NCBI GenBank assembly: GCA_030062745.1 | Contig: CP099841.1 | Location: 5,268,923-5,332,922 of the forward strand | DNA from: Capitulum mitella | Lineage: Eukaryota > Arthropoda > Thecostraca > Pollicipedomorpha > Pollicipedidae | Length of the DNA: 64,000 nucleotides | Reading direction: 5' to 3' | Part shown: piece by piece, positions 1-12,105 of the stretch | How the letters are laid out: each line of letters starts with the position of its first letter | How positions within the stretch are numbered: the first letter of the stretch is position 1 | Position numbers and translations under genes: made by a program | Notes under the pieces: generated by a model | Seen by the model: the letters and a program-made list of their open reading frames with translations, nothing else | The model's database searches: none | Told to the model about the DNA's origin: nothing

Positions 1-3000
1 TTTGCATGGAATCAGTCTGGCGTCTAATTCAAATCAGAGCGAATATTTATAAAAGTGGCGCAGCGCAACTTGCTCATATATATCGAATATATGTCACTTC
101 CAACCAGTTCTGGAAGTCAGCTAACCAAATTCAAGTACTCATCCGAAAAATCTGCTTTAGCAAATAGGTTCCGCCTGGTGTGACGTATCCGGCTGCCAGA
201 TCTGGGACGGTCATGTACCAGTACAAAGCGTCGATGTATTTTTGACTCATGTTCATAGGCATAGGAGGGGGGGGGGGGTCCGTGGGTGTCATGGCGCCCC
301 CGTTTTCCGAGAATGCTGAACATTAATCTTGGCGATGAACGGAAAGAATCGACTTCAAAATTGTCTTCGGCAGCCCCACTTTCTGGGGCGTCCCTACACC
401 TATGTTTATGTTAGTTAATTTTTTGCATACAGTGTGGTCGCAGGCATTCCTGCCAATAATTGCACCAATCCATTTATCTCCTATTCGAGTTACCTATTAA
501 TGTGAGACTATTGATGTTTTTGTAACCAAGGTAATAAATGGAGTGAGATAAAGTGAGATGGACCCGGGGGTAACACACCATAGTCTCAAATTTTAACTAA
601 ATATTATCTCGGGGATAATCTGTGGTTGGAATGCCAGATCTTTGCTTCTCAACTTTGTCTGACGAACGAGTTTCGCGCTAGAACAATCTGAAATTTTAAG
701 ATCTGATTATTTTTGGACAAACTCTTGGTGAGATAATGTGTTCTTTCGGTAGCCGATCAACACATTTTCAAAAACTGGATATCGTTGTGATGAGGACAAA
801 ATGCTTCGATGTTCTGTTTTTTGCATTTTCTAAACTTTCTTTTGGCTTCTATTTGACTATGAAACCTATTTTCGACGTCAAATTTTGAGGGCGTGGTCAG
901 TGATTCCGACTGAATCTATGAACACGTAAAATGTTCGCAAAGGGGTTTTTATTCGTTTTAAATCGAGAAAAGCTTCCCATATTGCTATTAAACACAACAC
1001 ATACACGTATAATTTACGGCATATTGCCTGAAAATGTCCTTGTTGGGCATTTCTTCGTCCGTTGCCGGCGGAAAATGGCACAGACATTACAGGTATAAGC
1101 GATTTTGGGATGTGTGTCAGTTTATCACGTGATGTTGTTATGAACAAACAATGAATAGAAATACAGGTGCAAAAAACACTTCGTGTCGTTCGCGACGGAA
1201 TCGACCGCAAACCTGAAAAAGCTAAGTTTTCAGCCGATGCCGTCGCAAACTGGCCAGTGGGCAGACGATGGGGCGAGTGCAGCTGTCTTGGGTGCCAAAA
1301 TGAACAAAAAAAGTATGGAAATGAGATCAGATGATATGCTCGTCGCCATTCCATCATTGACATATCCTTCATTGACTAACATGATGGTTGTGTTTGGCCC
1401 CGCAGCTTGAGACCGATCGCCATTTGTCTTGAAAATGCTGTGGGCATCAAATATTAAGCTGAGGGCAAGTTTTGACTCAGTTTGGCATTTAATGTCTTCC
1501 ACAGCATGTGGAAATACCTAAAGTGGCCTTCTGGGTCATTTATTCGCTCTCTCACTGGAGGGTGGACGTACTCCCGGCGGTCGAGAACGGCGTCTTTGAC
1601 GTTGCTGATGTATTTAGACACACCCTTTAGGTTTTTCAGAATAGCGAGAAAACGGCAGCGTGTTGCGCTGCCATTTTTTCAGTACCTTTTCTCACCTCTA
1701 TTACGCACATTTTAGACAGACGTCAATTTTGAGTCGGGTTAGACCAATAACTTAGGTCTGGTTAAAGTGACCAATGTCAAAAATAGTTTAGACTACAATA
1801 ACATTAACAAATCCATAGGTATCAGACTGTGTTTTGGTACATGATCTTATCTTGCCAATGGCCTTAAAACGTTGATCTTGGAATTTCTCGACAAGATTCT
1901 GTCAATAACCTTAGGTCAAAAAATGTTTAGCCATTTCTGACAGATTTTATTTCCTGTTTTTTTTCCCTTAAAAATTACATGTTGGGGGCACAGAGTCATA
2001 CCACAGTATCATGAGCAGAATTGAAAAAGTTGATTGACCTCAGTCAATGCACGGGAAGTCAGACCAAGGTCAAAGTTACTTTCCGTTTTTTTCAACTTGC
2101 TTCCAAGTCATTTGCAGGCTTGGGACAGAATTTTTCAGTTTTATGGCATGAATTGCATTTCTCACCCCAAATAGCCCTGATATGTACCACTTATCACATT
2201 TTGGGAGGTCAAGGTCACTTGCAGCCATTGAAGGATATCTCGATTCAAAAACCTATTCGGGCCTGGGAGGTTGGTTAGGAAGTTGGAAAAACATGCAAAA
2301 CGTTTTTATTTCATATTTCGACATATCTTGGCACATAAACACACAAATTAGGGCGTGGTGGTGTGCACTCCAAGCCCCGCCTATTGCAAAAAATACGTGA
2401 CAAGTACGGCGCCTTTGTGTCTTCTCGCAAATTAGGTTTACAACTATGTTTTGTGGAATAAAGAAGACCGTTTGCTACTTGTCACCTCTGCTAGTGCGGC
2501 TGGGCTGACAGGGTGAGACAGCAGGCAGTCTTCGCCTGCTCTTAGTATCGCAAATTTGAAGTGTAATTTGTAACATTAAAAACTAAAATTGGCACTTTCT
2601 CCCGATTTGGAGCAAAAGAGATTTCTGGAGAACATTTCACCCGTCAAACGTTTCAGTTGGGATCACTGGCCACACCTTCAAAATTTTGGCCTTGAAAATA
2701 GGCTTTTAGGCCAAGTAAAAAGGAAAAGACATTTTGGAAAAGGCGAGGAGCACAACAATGCAGCATTTCGTCCTCATCATAACGATACCCAGTTTTGCAG
2801 AATGAGACTATTGGTTATTGAAATAACACACATTACCCCACCAAGAGTTTGGCCTAAAATCAGCAAGTCCCAAAACTTCAGATTTCGCTAGCACAAAAGT
2901 CCCTTGCCCGATCGAGCTTAGAAGTGAAAATATGAAATTGCAGCCACAGATTACTCATCGGACCCAAGTCCATCAAAGTATGACACTTTGGTATGTTAAT

Positions 3001-3469
3001 TTTGGTAGGTGCCTGGTCGATTTGTCCTGAAACGCCCCAATTATCAGCTAACTACGTAGGCAAGTACTTCTGGTGTCAAAACCAGGGCCCGGCATACCCA
3101 GCCAAAAGCCCATGTTCCTTCATTTTCCCATCGACGCTCTAGAAAAGCTGGGCCTAGACCGGGCCTTGCCGTGGAATGTTAGATCCCTGGTCCGGTGAAT
3201 TTTCCAAGATGGACACCCTGTTAGGGACAGCTAGGTACCTATCGAAACTCATCGACATATCGGCCACATTGCAAAGCATGGCACCAGTGGCGCAGCCAGG
3301 AGGGTCATAGGGGCCCCAGGACCTCCCGAAATGTTTGAGGGGGCTTACTGAGGTTGGAAAATTACTCTTATAAGAACCGAAACTACTGCCAAAAAGGCTT
3401 TAAAAACGGTAGGCAAGAAAAGACAAAAAAAAATGGAACCTATAGAACCAAGCCCATAAAGGGACCCCT
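1..3469. other. No gene recognised; decayed repeat-like DNA
   Basis: AT-leaning DNA with a poly-G tract at about 268 and several AGGTCA/TGACCT half-sites around 1.9-2.2 kb like those in the foldback element at 20-22 kb. The longest frames (164 aa at 878-1372 minus; 100 aa at 2589-2891) lack known motifs. A phrase cagtggcgcagccagg at 3290 resembles ends of old DNA transposons in invertebrates. Confidence 0.5.
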
Positions 3470-4010
3470 TTCGTCCGCTAATGGCACCTCTGCCGACCTG
3501 TGGAGGCCCTAACACCTATAGGACCCTCTGCCAGTCTATAAGGGTCTTTGCTGGCCAGTAGGGGACCCTGCTAGCCTAGGGGCCCCTGCCGGCCTACAAG
3601 GAAACCTCTGCCAGCCCATAGGGGTCCCTTACCGGCCTTTTGGGCCCCTACCGACCTGTAGGGACCATTTGCCGGTTTGAAGGGTCCCCTGCCGGCCCTT
3701 GTTTGTGCCCCTGCCAGCTTTCGGGGGGGGGGGGCCTGCTGGCCTGCGGAGGGACCCCCTGCTGTTCCATGGGGCCCCTGCCGGCCTGTAGGGGCCCACT
3801 GCCAGTCAGAACTGGCCTCCTGCTTGCCTGTAGCTGGCACCCTGTCGGCATGAAGGGACCCCTGTTGACGTGCAGAGGCCCTTGTCGCCGCCTGCAGGAC
3901 ACTCTGCCAGCCTGCGGAGGGGCTCTCTTACGGTCAGTGGAGGGACCCCTGGCCTGTAGAACAGCCCCTGATTGTCTGCAGAGGGGTCCTCTGACAGCTG
4001 TGGAGGCCCT
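3470..4010. repeat. GC-rich minisatellite, degenerate ~21-bp unit
   Basis: Roughly 25 degenerate units of 18-23 bp follow one another, approximating gccggcctgtaggggcccct. Because many units are multiples of 3 and few stops occur, frames stay open on both strands (for example 3640-4080 +), but the repeated peptide is a by-product of the DNA repeat. Confidence 0.85.
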
Positions 4011-4399
4011 AGAAAAATTGTTTTTGACGTGTTCATGGGCAATCAGAGAACAGCCAGTAGTTGTAACTAGTAACGTTTAGGACAAGCACGTTACCAGGAT
4101 TTTCCTCAGGGGGTAGCCAAATGTCAAATTTCGTCATATGCCATTGGAGTGTGACGAAATTTATAGTAAAAACAGCAGTTTTATGTAATTTTCCTCGTAT
4201 TTAACGCAGAGGAAAATACACGATGTTTGCTTTTGCAACATAAGTGTAGTCGCTATTCCGTGTTCCTGCAAAACCGCTATGTATCTAGTGTAGACCGCTT
4301 GGCTCGGGGGCATGACCTCCATGCACCCTCTTGGCTAAGTCCCTGGCTTAGGAACGGCAAGCGTCCATTAGCGTAAAATTTCCACTGGCTGATTCTTTT

Positions 4400-4595
4400 T
4401 GGGGGCCCACCTATGGGATAGGGGCTCACCATTGCTCACGCATCCCGAAATGTTGGGTTGGCTGTGCCCCTGCTGCGAGCCCCCTGTAAAATCTTATGTT
4501 ATTATTTTCGTGCAGGAAGCCCACATGAAGTGCGGGGGCTCGCCGCTGGGCGGGGCCCCTCGAAATTCTCGACTGGCTGCGCCCCTGCATGGCAC
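4400..4595. repeat. Two-copy tandem duplication
   Basis: The stretch at 4400-4482 (cccacctatggg ... cccgaaatgttgggttggctgtgcccctgc) is repeated in diverged form at 4513-4593 (cccacatgaagtg ... cgaaattctcgactggctgcgcccctgc). Purpose unknown. Confidence 0.65.
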
Positions 4596-6290
4596 ACACT
4601 AAGACCATAATGTGATCTAGATGCGCAGGGCAGCTACAGCAAAGTAGTGACCGTTTTTTGTGCGTGCATGTGTGTTCATGTGTATTCGATATAACTGCAG
4701 ACGCTGATAACAGATATATCATTCGAGTGGCTGTACGACATCTAGTTCACGAGATATTCGCGTCGGAAGGTACAGTGGCCTTGAAACGCAGCCGGGGCTA
4801 TGTGACGTCACGAAACCCCCGGCGCCGACGAGCTTCGTCGGACTGTAGTCGTTCCTTCCCCGCAGTCCCTGGCTCGCAACGACGCGCTGGTACCAGTGGC
4901 GGAACGTGGTTAACACTGGGACACAGAATCTTCGATTAAACCCTTAAAAAAGTTAATTCCATATCACTTATAACACACTACTGTTCCGCAATCGCGTCTG
5001 TCGTGCTCAGTCCGCACCAGCGTCCGGAGGTTGAGACGATCAATGACAGGCCGTGTGATCTGGACAGTACTCAACACGCTTATCAAAGCCTTCTTTAATA
5101 CTGTTTGTCGTTTCCGAAAACAGGCTGGGAATCAGATGGCAGAATTTATTCCGAGTTACCAGCTTTTTACACATCATGCACCTCAATGGGTATTTCACCG
5201 TCAAGAACACTTGTTATATGGCCACTTGACCGGATTTACCCTCCGTTTGCAGATCTCCGGATACGTGGCTACGACCAGGGTTCTCAGAAAACATTGCTTG
5301 GCTTTCATTGGTAGGAATTTTCAGCATAGGGAGCTAAAACGGTTAAAGAGCCCGGACACTGAGGTAAGATACCCAGCACAGGTGAAGTGAGTATCGTGAC
5401 TGTTTAATCATGTAATTAATAATTTGGTCCCCTTCAGCTTTCTAGTTTTCGCCACGGTCGCCAGTCCAGGGGGATGTGCGACTCCCCAGGCGTTCCCACA
5501 CCTGACGTGCCAAAAGGAGAAAAATAGCAGATAGCCCTGACTGTTCTGTACAGCTTTTACTGAGATCGTTTTAAGATATCTCTTACGGTCAGGGATGCCG
5601 ATTTTCATAAGTTATTGGAAGGGGGGGGGGAGCCGAGGGCCTTACAAGCCATTCTCTCCAAAATGTGGGCTTCCCAGCAGGTTTCGTTGTAATACACAGT
5701 ATTACAACGAATCGACCAAGTGACTTCTGGTGCCCGACGTCAGCAACACCAGCGGTGACACGGCAAGCCGACGACAATAGCAAAGGCGGCGAACGCTGAC
5801 ATAGGAGAAAATACCTAGTTTGTGACTGACCAAAGAAACTTCAGCTTAGTTTTAGCTGGCACCGCTTGTATCAGACAAGGATCGTGTAGCTTTGGACGGT
5901 CGTCTGAAAGTGCCTAGCAGTGTCCGGAATTAACCAAATTCAAAATTCATTTTGGGAAAATATTGCAGCTAAACGAATACTCAAAGCAGCAGTTTAGGTT
6001 GCCACGTCTTAGATTTGAAGGTCGTCTTTCATTTGAATGTCTCTTGGTTACGTTCCAGGTTACAAGCCGAACAATTTCTGACTTGTCCCCACCCCGTATC
6101 CATCCCTTACAAGATCTTCGAACGACTGTTTGTGGGAATGCATTTGATATCGTGGAGAATCTATAACGTTTTTTTCCCAAATTTACGGCTAGTTCTTGAG
6201 ATTCGAGGTGGGGCCGAATATAAATCTCGTCCCCGACACGGATATGCATCCTAACGCTAGGCGGTGGGTACTGAATAGCGTTTATGAGAA
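4596..6290. other. No gene recognised
   Basis: Mixed-composition DNA with one perfect CRE palindrome at 4803-4810, a poly-G tract near 5622 and the hairpin at 5683. Short frames show no conserved domain. Confidence 0.5.
5683..5711. repeat. Perfect 13-bp inverted repeat, 3-nt loop
   Basis: ttcgttgtaatac is followed after aca by its exact reverse complement, forming a tight hairpin or cruciform. No adjacent U-run or gene suggests a terminator. Confidence 0.8.
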
Positions 6291-6693
6291 AGGGGTGTCG
6301 ATTTGTATCCTTTTTAAAGGACTCTGGTACGCTCAGTGTCGATTTGCCCCCCCCCCCCAGTGCTGATTTGGGTTCCCAATATTTTCTGCCGGTTTTAAAG
6401 AGAAATGAATGATAATAACAACGGGAAGAACGGCCGCAATAGATAACAGACAGGCAGAGAGTAACCAAGAAATTCCAAAGCTATGTACCTATCTTTCTAT
6501 CTTCTATTCGCAATATTTTATTTCATAAATAGTAACCAAAAAAACTTATAAATTTCCATTCAGAAGAATAAGGTGGGATAAATTTTGAGAAACCTACATT
6601 TGGGGGGAGTTTAGGTTGTCGGGCACTGAACTCCGCTCCGCCCACCGCACCCCCCCCCCCCCCCTCAATCATGTACAGAAATTGACACCCCCA
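6291..6693. mobile_element. hAT-like MITE (family H)
   Basis: The left end aggggtgtcgatttgtatcc matches the inverted right end of the DHFR-intron copy, and the right end aattgacacccc matches its left end, so this copy is inverted relative to that one. Flanks tatgagaa / catgagta match at 6 of 8 positions. Two poly-C tracts lie near the ends. Confidence 0.7.
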
Positions 6694-7132
6694 CATGAGT
6701 ACACCCGACTCCAATTTTGGCGGGCACTTGAAAAGCATCTTTCGTTGCTAAAATGGCCATGAATGTTTGCGTAAACATGGCAATGGGAATACTTTCGTAT
6801 CGTACGCGCAGGCCTCCCACGTGGTGGGAACGCACCAGTGCGTTTTGCCGGACCAAGTATAACATCTGCGGTAAGTTGTGACCGTTGCGTTGATGCGTGT
6901 TTCACAACAGCATCTGCTCAATATTGGGCTCATCTCCACGAATCTGGGTCGTGGCACGCTCATTGTGTGTGGCTTTTCAAAGCATAGTTCGCACTCTCCC
7001 AGACTTACTTCCTGCCCGTACCATCGGCCAGGCGTCAACTCATCATAAATGCACGTCTTCCGCGATGGTAGCGCCACCAGTGGTGGATTGTGGACTTAGA
7101 AGTTAAGTATAGACTCGTTTGTAGATGTCGGC

Positions 7133-7385
7133 GGGAAGTGGATCCATATATAGGGATTAAGATTAGGTTGATATATTTATGCTACTAACGTTACTGAAAG
7201 TCAGCGCCTCGCCGACGCAGTTTTTTCACGAAAGTACTGCCAGTGCAGACTACCAGCAGGGAAGTGGATCCATGGTCAGAGGGTAGTATTGGACCCAAAG
7301 ATTTGTATTAGTGGCATTACTGAATGACGGCGTCTCGCCGGTGCAGTTGTGTTGAACGCGAGTATTACCGGCGCAAAGAGAGTCT
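7133..7385. repeat. Two-copy tandem duplication, unit 126 bp
   Basis: gggaagtggatccat occurs at 7133 and again at 7259, and the downstream parts (gttactgaaagtcagcgcctcgc / attactgaatgacggcgtctcgc) correspond throughout. Confidence 0.75.
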
Positions 7386-7427
7386 TCTGATCAGCCAGGT
7401 TAGGGTACGTTAAGTTAGGACTAATAG

Positions 7428-7768
7428 CAGGGGTGCCGATTTTTTTGGATTTGGTTTTCTTTTGGAGAAGCCATGACCTCCCCTCCCCCGATGTGCATCT
7501 TGGCTGGTTTTTCCAAGGCTTATTTCGGCCCGGTCCAATATTTTTTGCAGGTTTTACCAAAGGTAGAGGCAAAAGGTGACGGAAAGAACGGCCATAAAAG
7601 GCGAGCGATTAGGAACAGACAAAAGATAGATCAGAGATAACTGAATGGACAAAAGACAATCAAAACAAAGTAAACTAAATTTGTAGAGAAATCCACATTT
7701 AGGTAAGGTTAGCTTGTCGGATCTCCGGTTCCCTCCCCCCAATCATTTGCACAAAAACGATGCCCCTA
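7428..7768. mobile_element. hAT-like MITE (family H)
   Basis: It starts caggggtgccgat and ends cgatgcccct. The internal segment with ggaaagaacggcc, gataacagac-like and aatcatttgcac parallels the 6.29-kb copy. A ctaat-type duplication may flank it but the register is ambiguous. No coding capacity. Confidence 0.65.
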
Positions 7769-7819
7769 ATCAGTGGCTTATTCAGTATTTCAGTATTCAG
7801 TATTCAGCTTATTCTTTGA

Positions 7820-7938
7820 TCATCTCAGGGCCCCGGGCCATCTCATGGCCTCTGGTTGTTTCAGGACCTCTGACTACCCATGGCCCCTGACTGTCTCGGC
7901 GCCGCTGACGGCACCAGGGACCCCTGATCGACTTCTAG
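7820..7938. repeat. Short block of the ~21-bp GC-rich minisatellite
   Basis: Five or so units resembling catctcaggg-ccc and gactgtctcggcgcc, intermediate between the arrays at 3.5 and 9.7 kb. Confidence 0.6.
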
Positions 7939-8326
7939 GAAGAGGCGGTTGCCACCTTCGCCGTCCCTGCGCCACGCCACTGACAAGAGTTGCATTGTTT
8001 TGTTTAGGAGAGGTAGTAAGCACTTATGGCGCACAACCTTATACATCGCGCCAAAGACCCTGACGATGGTCCTCGGTCCACGCAGATTCTTCGAGGTAGC
8101 TGGGATCATTTTAGTTTTGTCACATTTGTGGCCCTCTAAAACTTCCTCACGCAACTTAAGTGCACGCTGTGTACGCATCAGGGCTGGAAATCTAGTTTTC
8201 GTTCTGGTGTCGGAATATAATTTTAGTTTTTGCAGTGCAGAATTTTGCAGAGTTATACTGGTTACTGGTTAGAGTTATACTGGTTCAAGTTGGCGTTCTT
8301 GGTGTTATTCCATTAAGAGGGTTGTA

Positions 8327-8461
8327 TTCGCAGCGACCCGGACGACGTAGAATCCTCGTGACGTCATCGTCGTCAACGTCATTCATGACGTCGTACCGCG
8401 AAAATTCTGCGCCTTTTGGTCTTCGCAGTGTCCCGGACGACAAAAATTCTTCGTGACGTCA
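8327..8461 (+). promoter_or_regulatory. Duplicated 40-bp module ending in a perfect CRE (TGACGTCA)
   Basis: 8327-8366 and 8422-8461 agree at about 33 of 40 positions, each starting ttcgcag, containing cccggacgac and ending in TGACGTCA. The palindrome is the classical CREB/ATF site; whether it acts here is unknown. No gene start is recognisable nearby. Confidence 0.5.
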
Positions 8462-8469
8462 CAAAGAAT

Positions 8470-9689
8470 CTTAGCCGGACGCGCAGAATATTTTTCCGGT
8501 ACTTGGTCAATGTAAGACAGAAATGGCGCATCGGGTTAATTTACAAACCGGTTTGTTTACTTTTAGTTCCAAGGGGTACAAGCGACCCAAGACTGTTAAA
8601 TGATAATGCGTATCAGGAAGTGGCAGTGACTAATGGGTTAATCTTTTATTGTGAGGGGACGGCGGATTGCATTTTCCACTGGGGGAGGGGGGGGCAAGCT
8701 CTATCGGATCAACAGCCGACCTCATTTGGGTTACCTTCTTCCCCCTGCCGAACACTCACGTGAATTTCGTTCTTTTTGCTATGGTCCAGTTCTTCGTTAA
8801 ATACACAATTTTTTCCCGGGTTTTGGCGCCAGTGTACACTTGTGTTCTCTAAATCCGTGGATTTTTCTATTCAGATCTGCACCCATTGACATTTTCCAGG
8901 TCTTTGCCCTTGGGCATCCATCTACATAATGGCGAATGACGCAAACTTCTGCTTCTTATGTCGTTTGCGTTTACATCACGAATTCAACATTATTATAAAG
9001 TACATTTGTAAACAGCTGAAAGACAGTTTCCTCCAACAACATTAAATTGCAACTCGACGCTCAGTAACAAAGCTTTTGCAGACTATCACACGGAAACGAA
9101 GTCATTATCTCAAGCACTTGCCAAAGCAGCTTTGCCTGTCCCCCACACATGCATGATGTAATAAGCTAGCACCAAACCTCTGACATAATCGACCAGGGGT
9201 GTAGCTAGGATTCTGCCCAGGGGGGGGGGCAAATCGGATCAAGGGGGCCCTCGTAACCAATGGGAGCCCTCGCCAAGGGCGGATCCGGGATTTCACCAAG
9301 GCGGGGGAGCGGGGAGTGAGTGGAGGCGAATGGTCAGCGCGGGAGCCCTATTTCTTGCCCTTCAGTGAATACCCATATAATAAATTCAGTTAAGAAAATG
9401 ATGTAATTTTACTTTTTTACGATATGAAATAACCAAAAAAATCAGACATGCCATCTTATTTGAGAAAATTCTGAGTTTTGTTTCCGAACGAAGTGGCCAG
9501 AATGTGACAGAAAAGGCGAGATTTCAGGCGGTTCCGTCCCTCCCTCCATTTGAAATGTCGTGTCTGTATCTGGTCCAGGAGCCCGTCAGTCCACCCCTCC
9601 CCCTCCTCCCGTAGCTTGTGGATTTTTTTTAGCTTAGTTTAGTTTAGTTTAGTGTAGGTCAGCTTAGTTTAGGTCCCCTCTTGCAGTTA
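8470..9689. other. No gene recognised; transposon-end-like debris
   Basis: Contains ggggtgtagctaggattctgcccagggg at about 9195, a common signature at the ends of old invertebrate DNA elements, and short repeats of tagtttag near 9640. No ORF of interest. Confidence 0.4.
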
Positions 9690-10860
9690 CAGGGGCACTT
9701 TTGGTGGCCTCAGGGCCTCTACCGTGCCAGGATCCTCTAGTGGTCTCAGAATTTCACGTGTCTCGTGAAACTCTGAGACGTCTCAGGCGCTCCTTTGGCA
9801 GTTTCAGGGGCACCTCGGACAGTCTCAGGGACCCATCTGGCAGTTTCAGGGACGCTTAAGCCACCTCAGGTTCCCTCCTGTCGTCCCTGGAACGTTTTTG
9901 CCGTCTGAGGAACCCCTCAGGCACTAAAAAGGGCTCTCTGTAAGTCACTCTGCAGTGACAGGGGCGCCTCTTGCAATTATTTAAGTCCTTTGGCCGTTTC
10001 AGGAGCAGCCTGGACGTCTCAAGTTCTAGTGGTTTTACGGGACCCTCTGGTCGTCTCAGGGACCCTTATTGCTAGAGACTTCTAGTTAGCAGTCTCAAAG
10101 ATCTCTCTCTAACAGTGTTACTGGACCCCTGCGGCCCCGGGTACCTTTTTTATCGTCTCTGGGAAACTTTTTTTGCCATCCCAAGGGCCCTCTGGCAGTT
10201 GCAAAATACCTTTTGGCAATTTCAGGACCACTGTGGAGTGTCATAGACCCTGTGAACGTCTCCGGCGATCCCCATCGCTGTATCAGGGGTCTTACTCTGC
10301 TACGTGGGGTATACCTGGCAGTCTTTTAGGGCCCCTCTAGCCGTAACAAGGGGCTTTTGTTGGCGCTTCAGGGGCCTCACTGGCAGTCTCAGGGGAACCT
10401 TACTCGTGCCAGAAGCCCGCTTATTACACTCGAGGACCCTCTGGCCGTCCAGCTCCCCCATAAAACCCAAATACCGTCTCAGAGGCCCTCTTATCGTCAT
10501 TGTCTTGCAGACGCCTTGCGACCTTTTTTGGCGGTCTCAGGGGTGTACAGGCCCATCTTGCCGTCTCAGAAACCACCTGACCTCCCCGGGGGCCCCTGAC
10601 GGCATCGAGAACTCCTCAAGGTTTCAAAAAGGCCAGTGTAGCCCATTCGTGGCTCCTCTCGAGGTTCAGTGGGTCACCGACGAATCCCCGTTCACGGGGC
10701 CCCTCTGGCTGGCCAGGGTCTCCTTATGCCGTGTCAGGCACCCTCTAAAGTTCTTTCCGTCTCAGGTGCCTGTTTGACAATTTTAGCGGTCTCATGGACC
10801 CTTTGCCATGTTGGGGCCCGTTGCGGTCCCAGAGGCCCTCGAAGAGCTTCAAAGACTTGA
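9690..10860. repeat. Large GC-rich minisatellite, ~20-23-bp unit
   Basis: About 1.1 kb of degenerate units approximating ctggcagtctcaggggcccct, with a core of CAGGG..CCCT in most units. Divergence between neighbours is high, so the array is old. It ends about 1.2 kb upstream of the DHFR start codon. Confidence 0.85.
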
Positions 10861-10869
10861 TGGAGCACA

Positions 10870-11613
10870 TATTTTTGGGTATTCTTCAAAACCAGAAAAC
10901 ACATCTTCCAACCGCGACCATGACGGTTCTCTTGCAAAACCTACTACGTCCCATTTTTCGTCTTAGCCGAAACTCCTTAAGACCTGCGATTTCATAACTC
11001 TTAATTTCCTGAATGATTACCTTTATTTTTGATGGGAATGCCAATCATAGACTACCACCGCTCGCACGACCTTGATAATGACGGCCGACGGTGGCGGTCA
11101 TCCAGATTGTACTAGCGAGTGAACCTCTGTTGTTAAAGCAATGGCGACGGGCGGCGCCACCGTCGCGGGAGATGCGTGTATAGAGGGAATTGCCGCTTGC
11201 CCGACCATACGGTTTTCGTACTCCCGTTTTCTAGGTAGTGCTGTCATCTGGATAGATCTGATGACGTTTCATCACTTGAGCTCAAACGTATGATGTCATA
11301 CCTCGATGGGATTCGAAAACTTTCAGTGCCGAAAATGATGCGGAATCCAGCGCAGTGGCGACAGAAAATGGCGTGTTAGGAAGTGAATGGCGTCCTTGAG
11401 GTTCGTCTTCGCGGAAGACGTCTTAAGCCGTTGAGTGCGCTGCAAAGCATTATGTAAGCTTCAGGACGGTGCTGTTGGATCAGCCTTAAAAGTGTGGTCT
11501 GTTAGCACTTATGGTGGAAACGTGGTTTAGGGTATCGTTAAATAGAAGCATTATCTACACTTCGTGGACTGTAGTTTGAATAGTCATTCTCAAGTGCCTG
11601 GTGGTGTTAGCTT
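10870..11613 (+). promoter_or_regulatory. Candidate DHFR promoter / 5' non-coding region
   Basis: This stretch between the minisatellite and the MITE at 11.61 kb has no convincing ORF. It contains moderately CpG-rich DNA (about 11.07-11.20 and 11.33-11.45 kb) that would suit a housekeeping promoter. I see no decisive core promoter element, so assignment rests on position only. Confidence 0.3.
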
Positions 11614-11848
11614 CAGGGGTGCTTATTTTGTGTTCTTTTGCTGTCATGACCCCCACCTCCAATGTAGAACTTGGGCCAAGATTCTTGCCCCTCCCCTCAA
11701 GGTGATTTTGACCCCAGTTATTAAGTAAGAACTGCTATCAGTCAAAATAGAGTGGGCCATACACATCGAGAAATTCACTTGTAGTGAAAGTTACACTGTT
11801 GAGCTCTTAACATGCCCCCATAATCATGAACTCAAAATAGCATCCCTG
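11614..11848. mobile_element. Short hAT-like MITE (family H copy) upstream of DHFR
   Basis: It begins caggggtgctt and ends in agcatccctg, an imperfect terminal inverted repeat matching the copies at 6.29, 7.43 and 14.86 kb. The subterminal sequence (tcatgacccccacctcc; ccccataatcatgaa) also matches those copies. No 8-bp duplication is recognisable. It would lie in the putative 5' UTR intron of DHFR. Confidence 0.6.
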
Positions 11849-11991
11849 TTTAAACATGTTTATTATGAGGCATCTATGTTGCAGGAGGTGTATGTCACTG
11901 TTCCAGTTTTGGCATGCTTACCAATATTATAAGCATGTTGTTTGTTTTTGGGATATGCAACATTCCATCTGTTTGACAAAAACTACTACAA

Positions 11992-12002
11992 GCTTGTTTC
12001 AG
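11992..12002 (+). promoter_or_regulatory. Possible 3' splice site just upstream of the DHFR start codon
   Basis: The sequence gcttgtttcag resembles a splice acceptor 23 bp before the ATG. If used, the first coding exon begins in the 5' UTR at 12003 and a non-coding exon lies upstream, perhaps in 11.05-11.5 kb, which is richer in CpG than its surroundings. Inference only. Confidence 0.4.
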
Positions 12003-12025
12003 ATTTTTGCTGTGAAGTATCAACT

Positions 12026-12105
12026 ATGAGGAAAATGAATCTGATTGTTGCTGTTTCTTCAAACATGGGCATTGGCCTCAAGAATGGTTTACCTTGGAGA
12101 CTGAG
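12026..12105 (+). CDS. DHFR: DHFR coding exon 1 (residues 1-26 and part of 27)
   Basis: Encodes the first beta strand, the GIG loop and LPW. It ends in AG followed by donor gtaagt, leaving Arg27 split 2+1 across intron 1. No in-frame upstream ATG lies between here and the candidate acceptor at about 12002. Confidence 0.93.

Noticed and set aside
3640-4080. 146-aa Gly/Pro/Cys-rich repeat protein
   Set aside because: It is the translation of the 21-bp minisatellite; other frames on both strands are equally open.
9690-10860. CRISPR-like array
   Set aside because: Units are contiguous, degenerate and without unique spacers, and the genome is eukaryotic.
1-11600. Divergent MSH3 gene next to DHFR, as in mammals
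   Set aside because: No minus-strand exon with MutS motifs (for example the Walker A region) is visible upstream.
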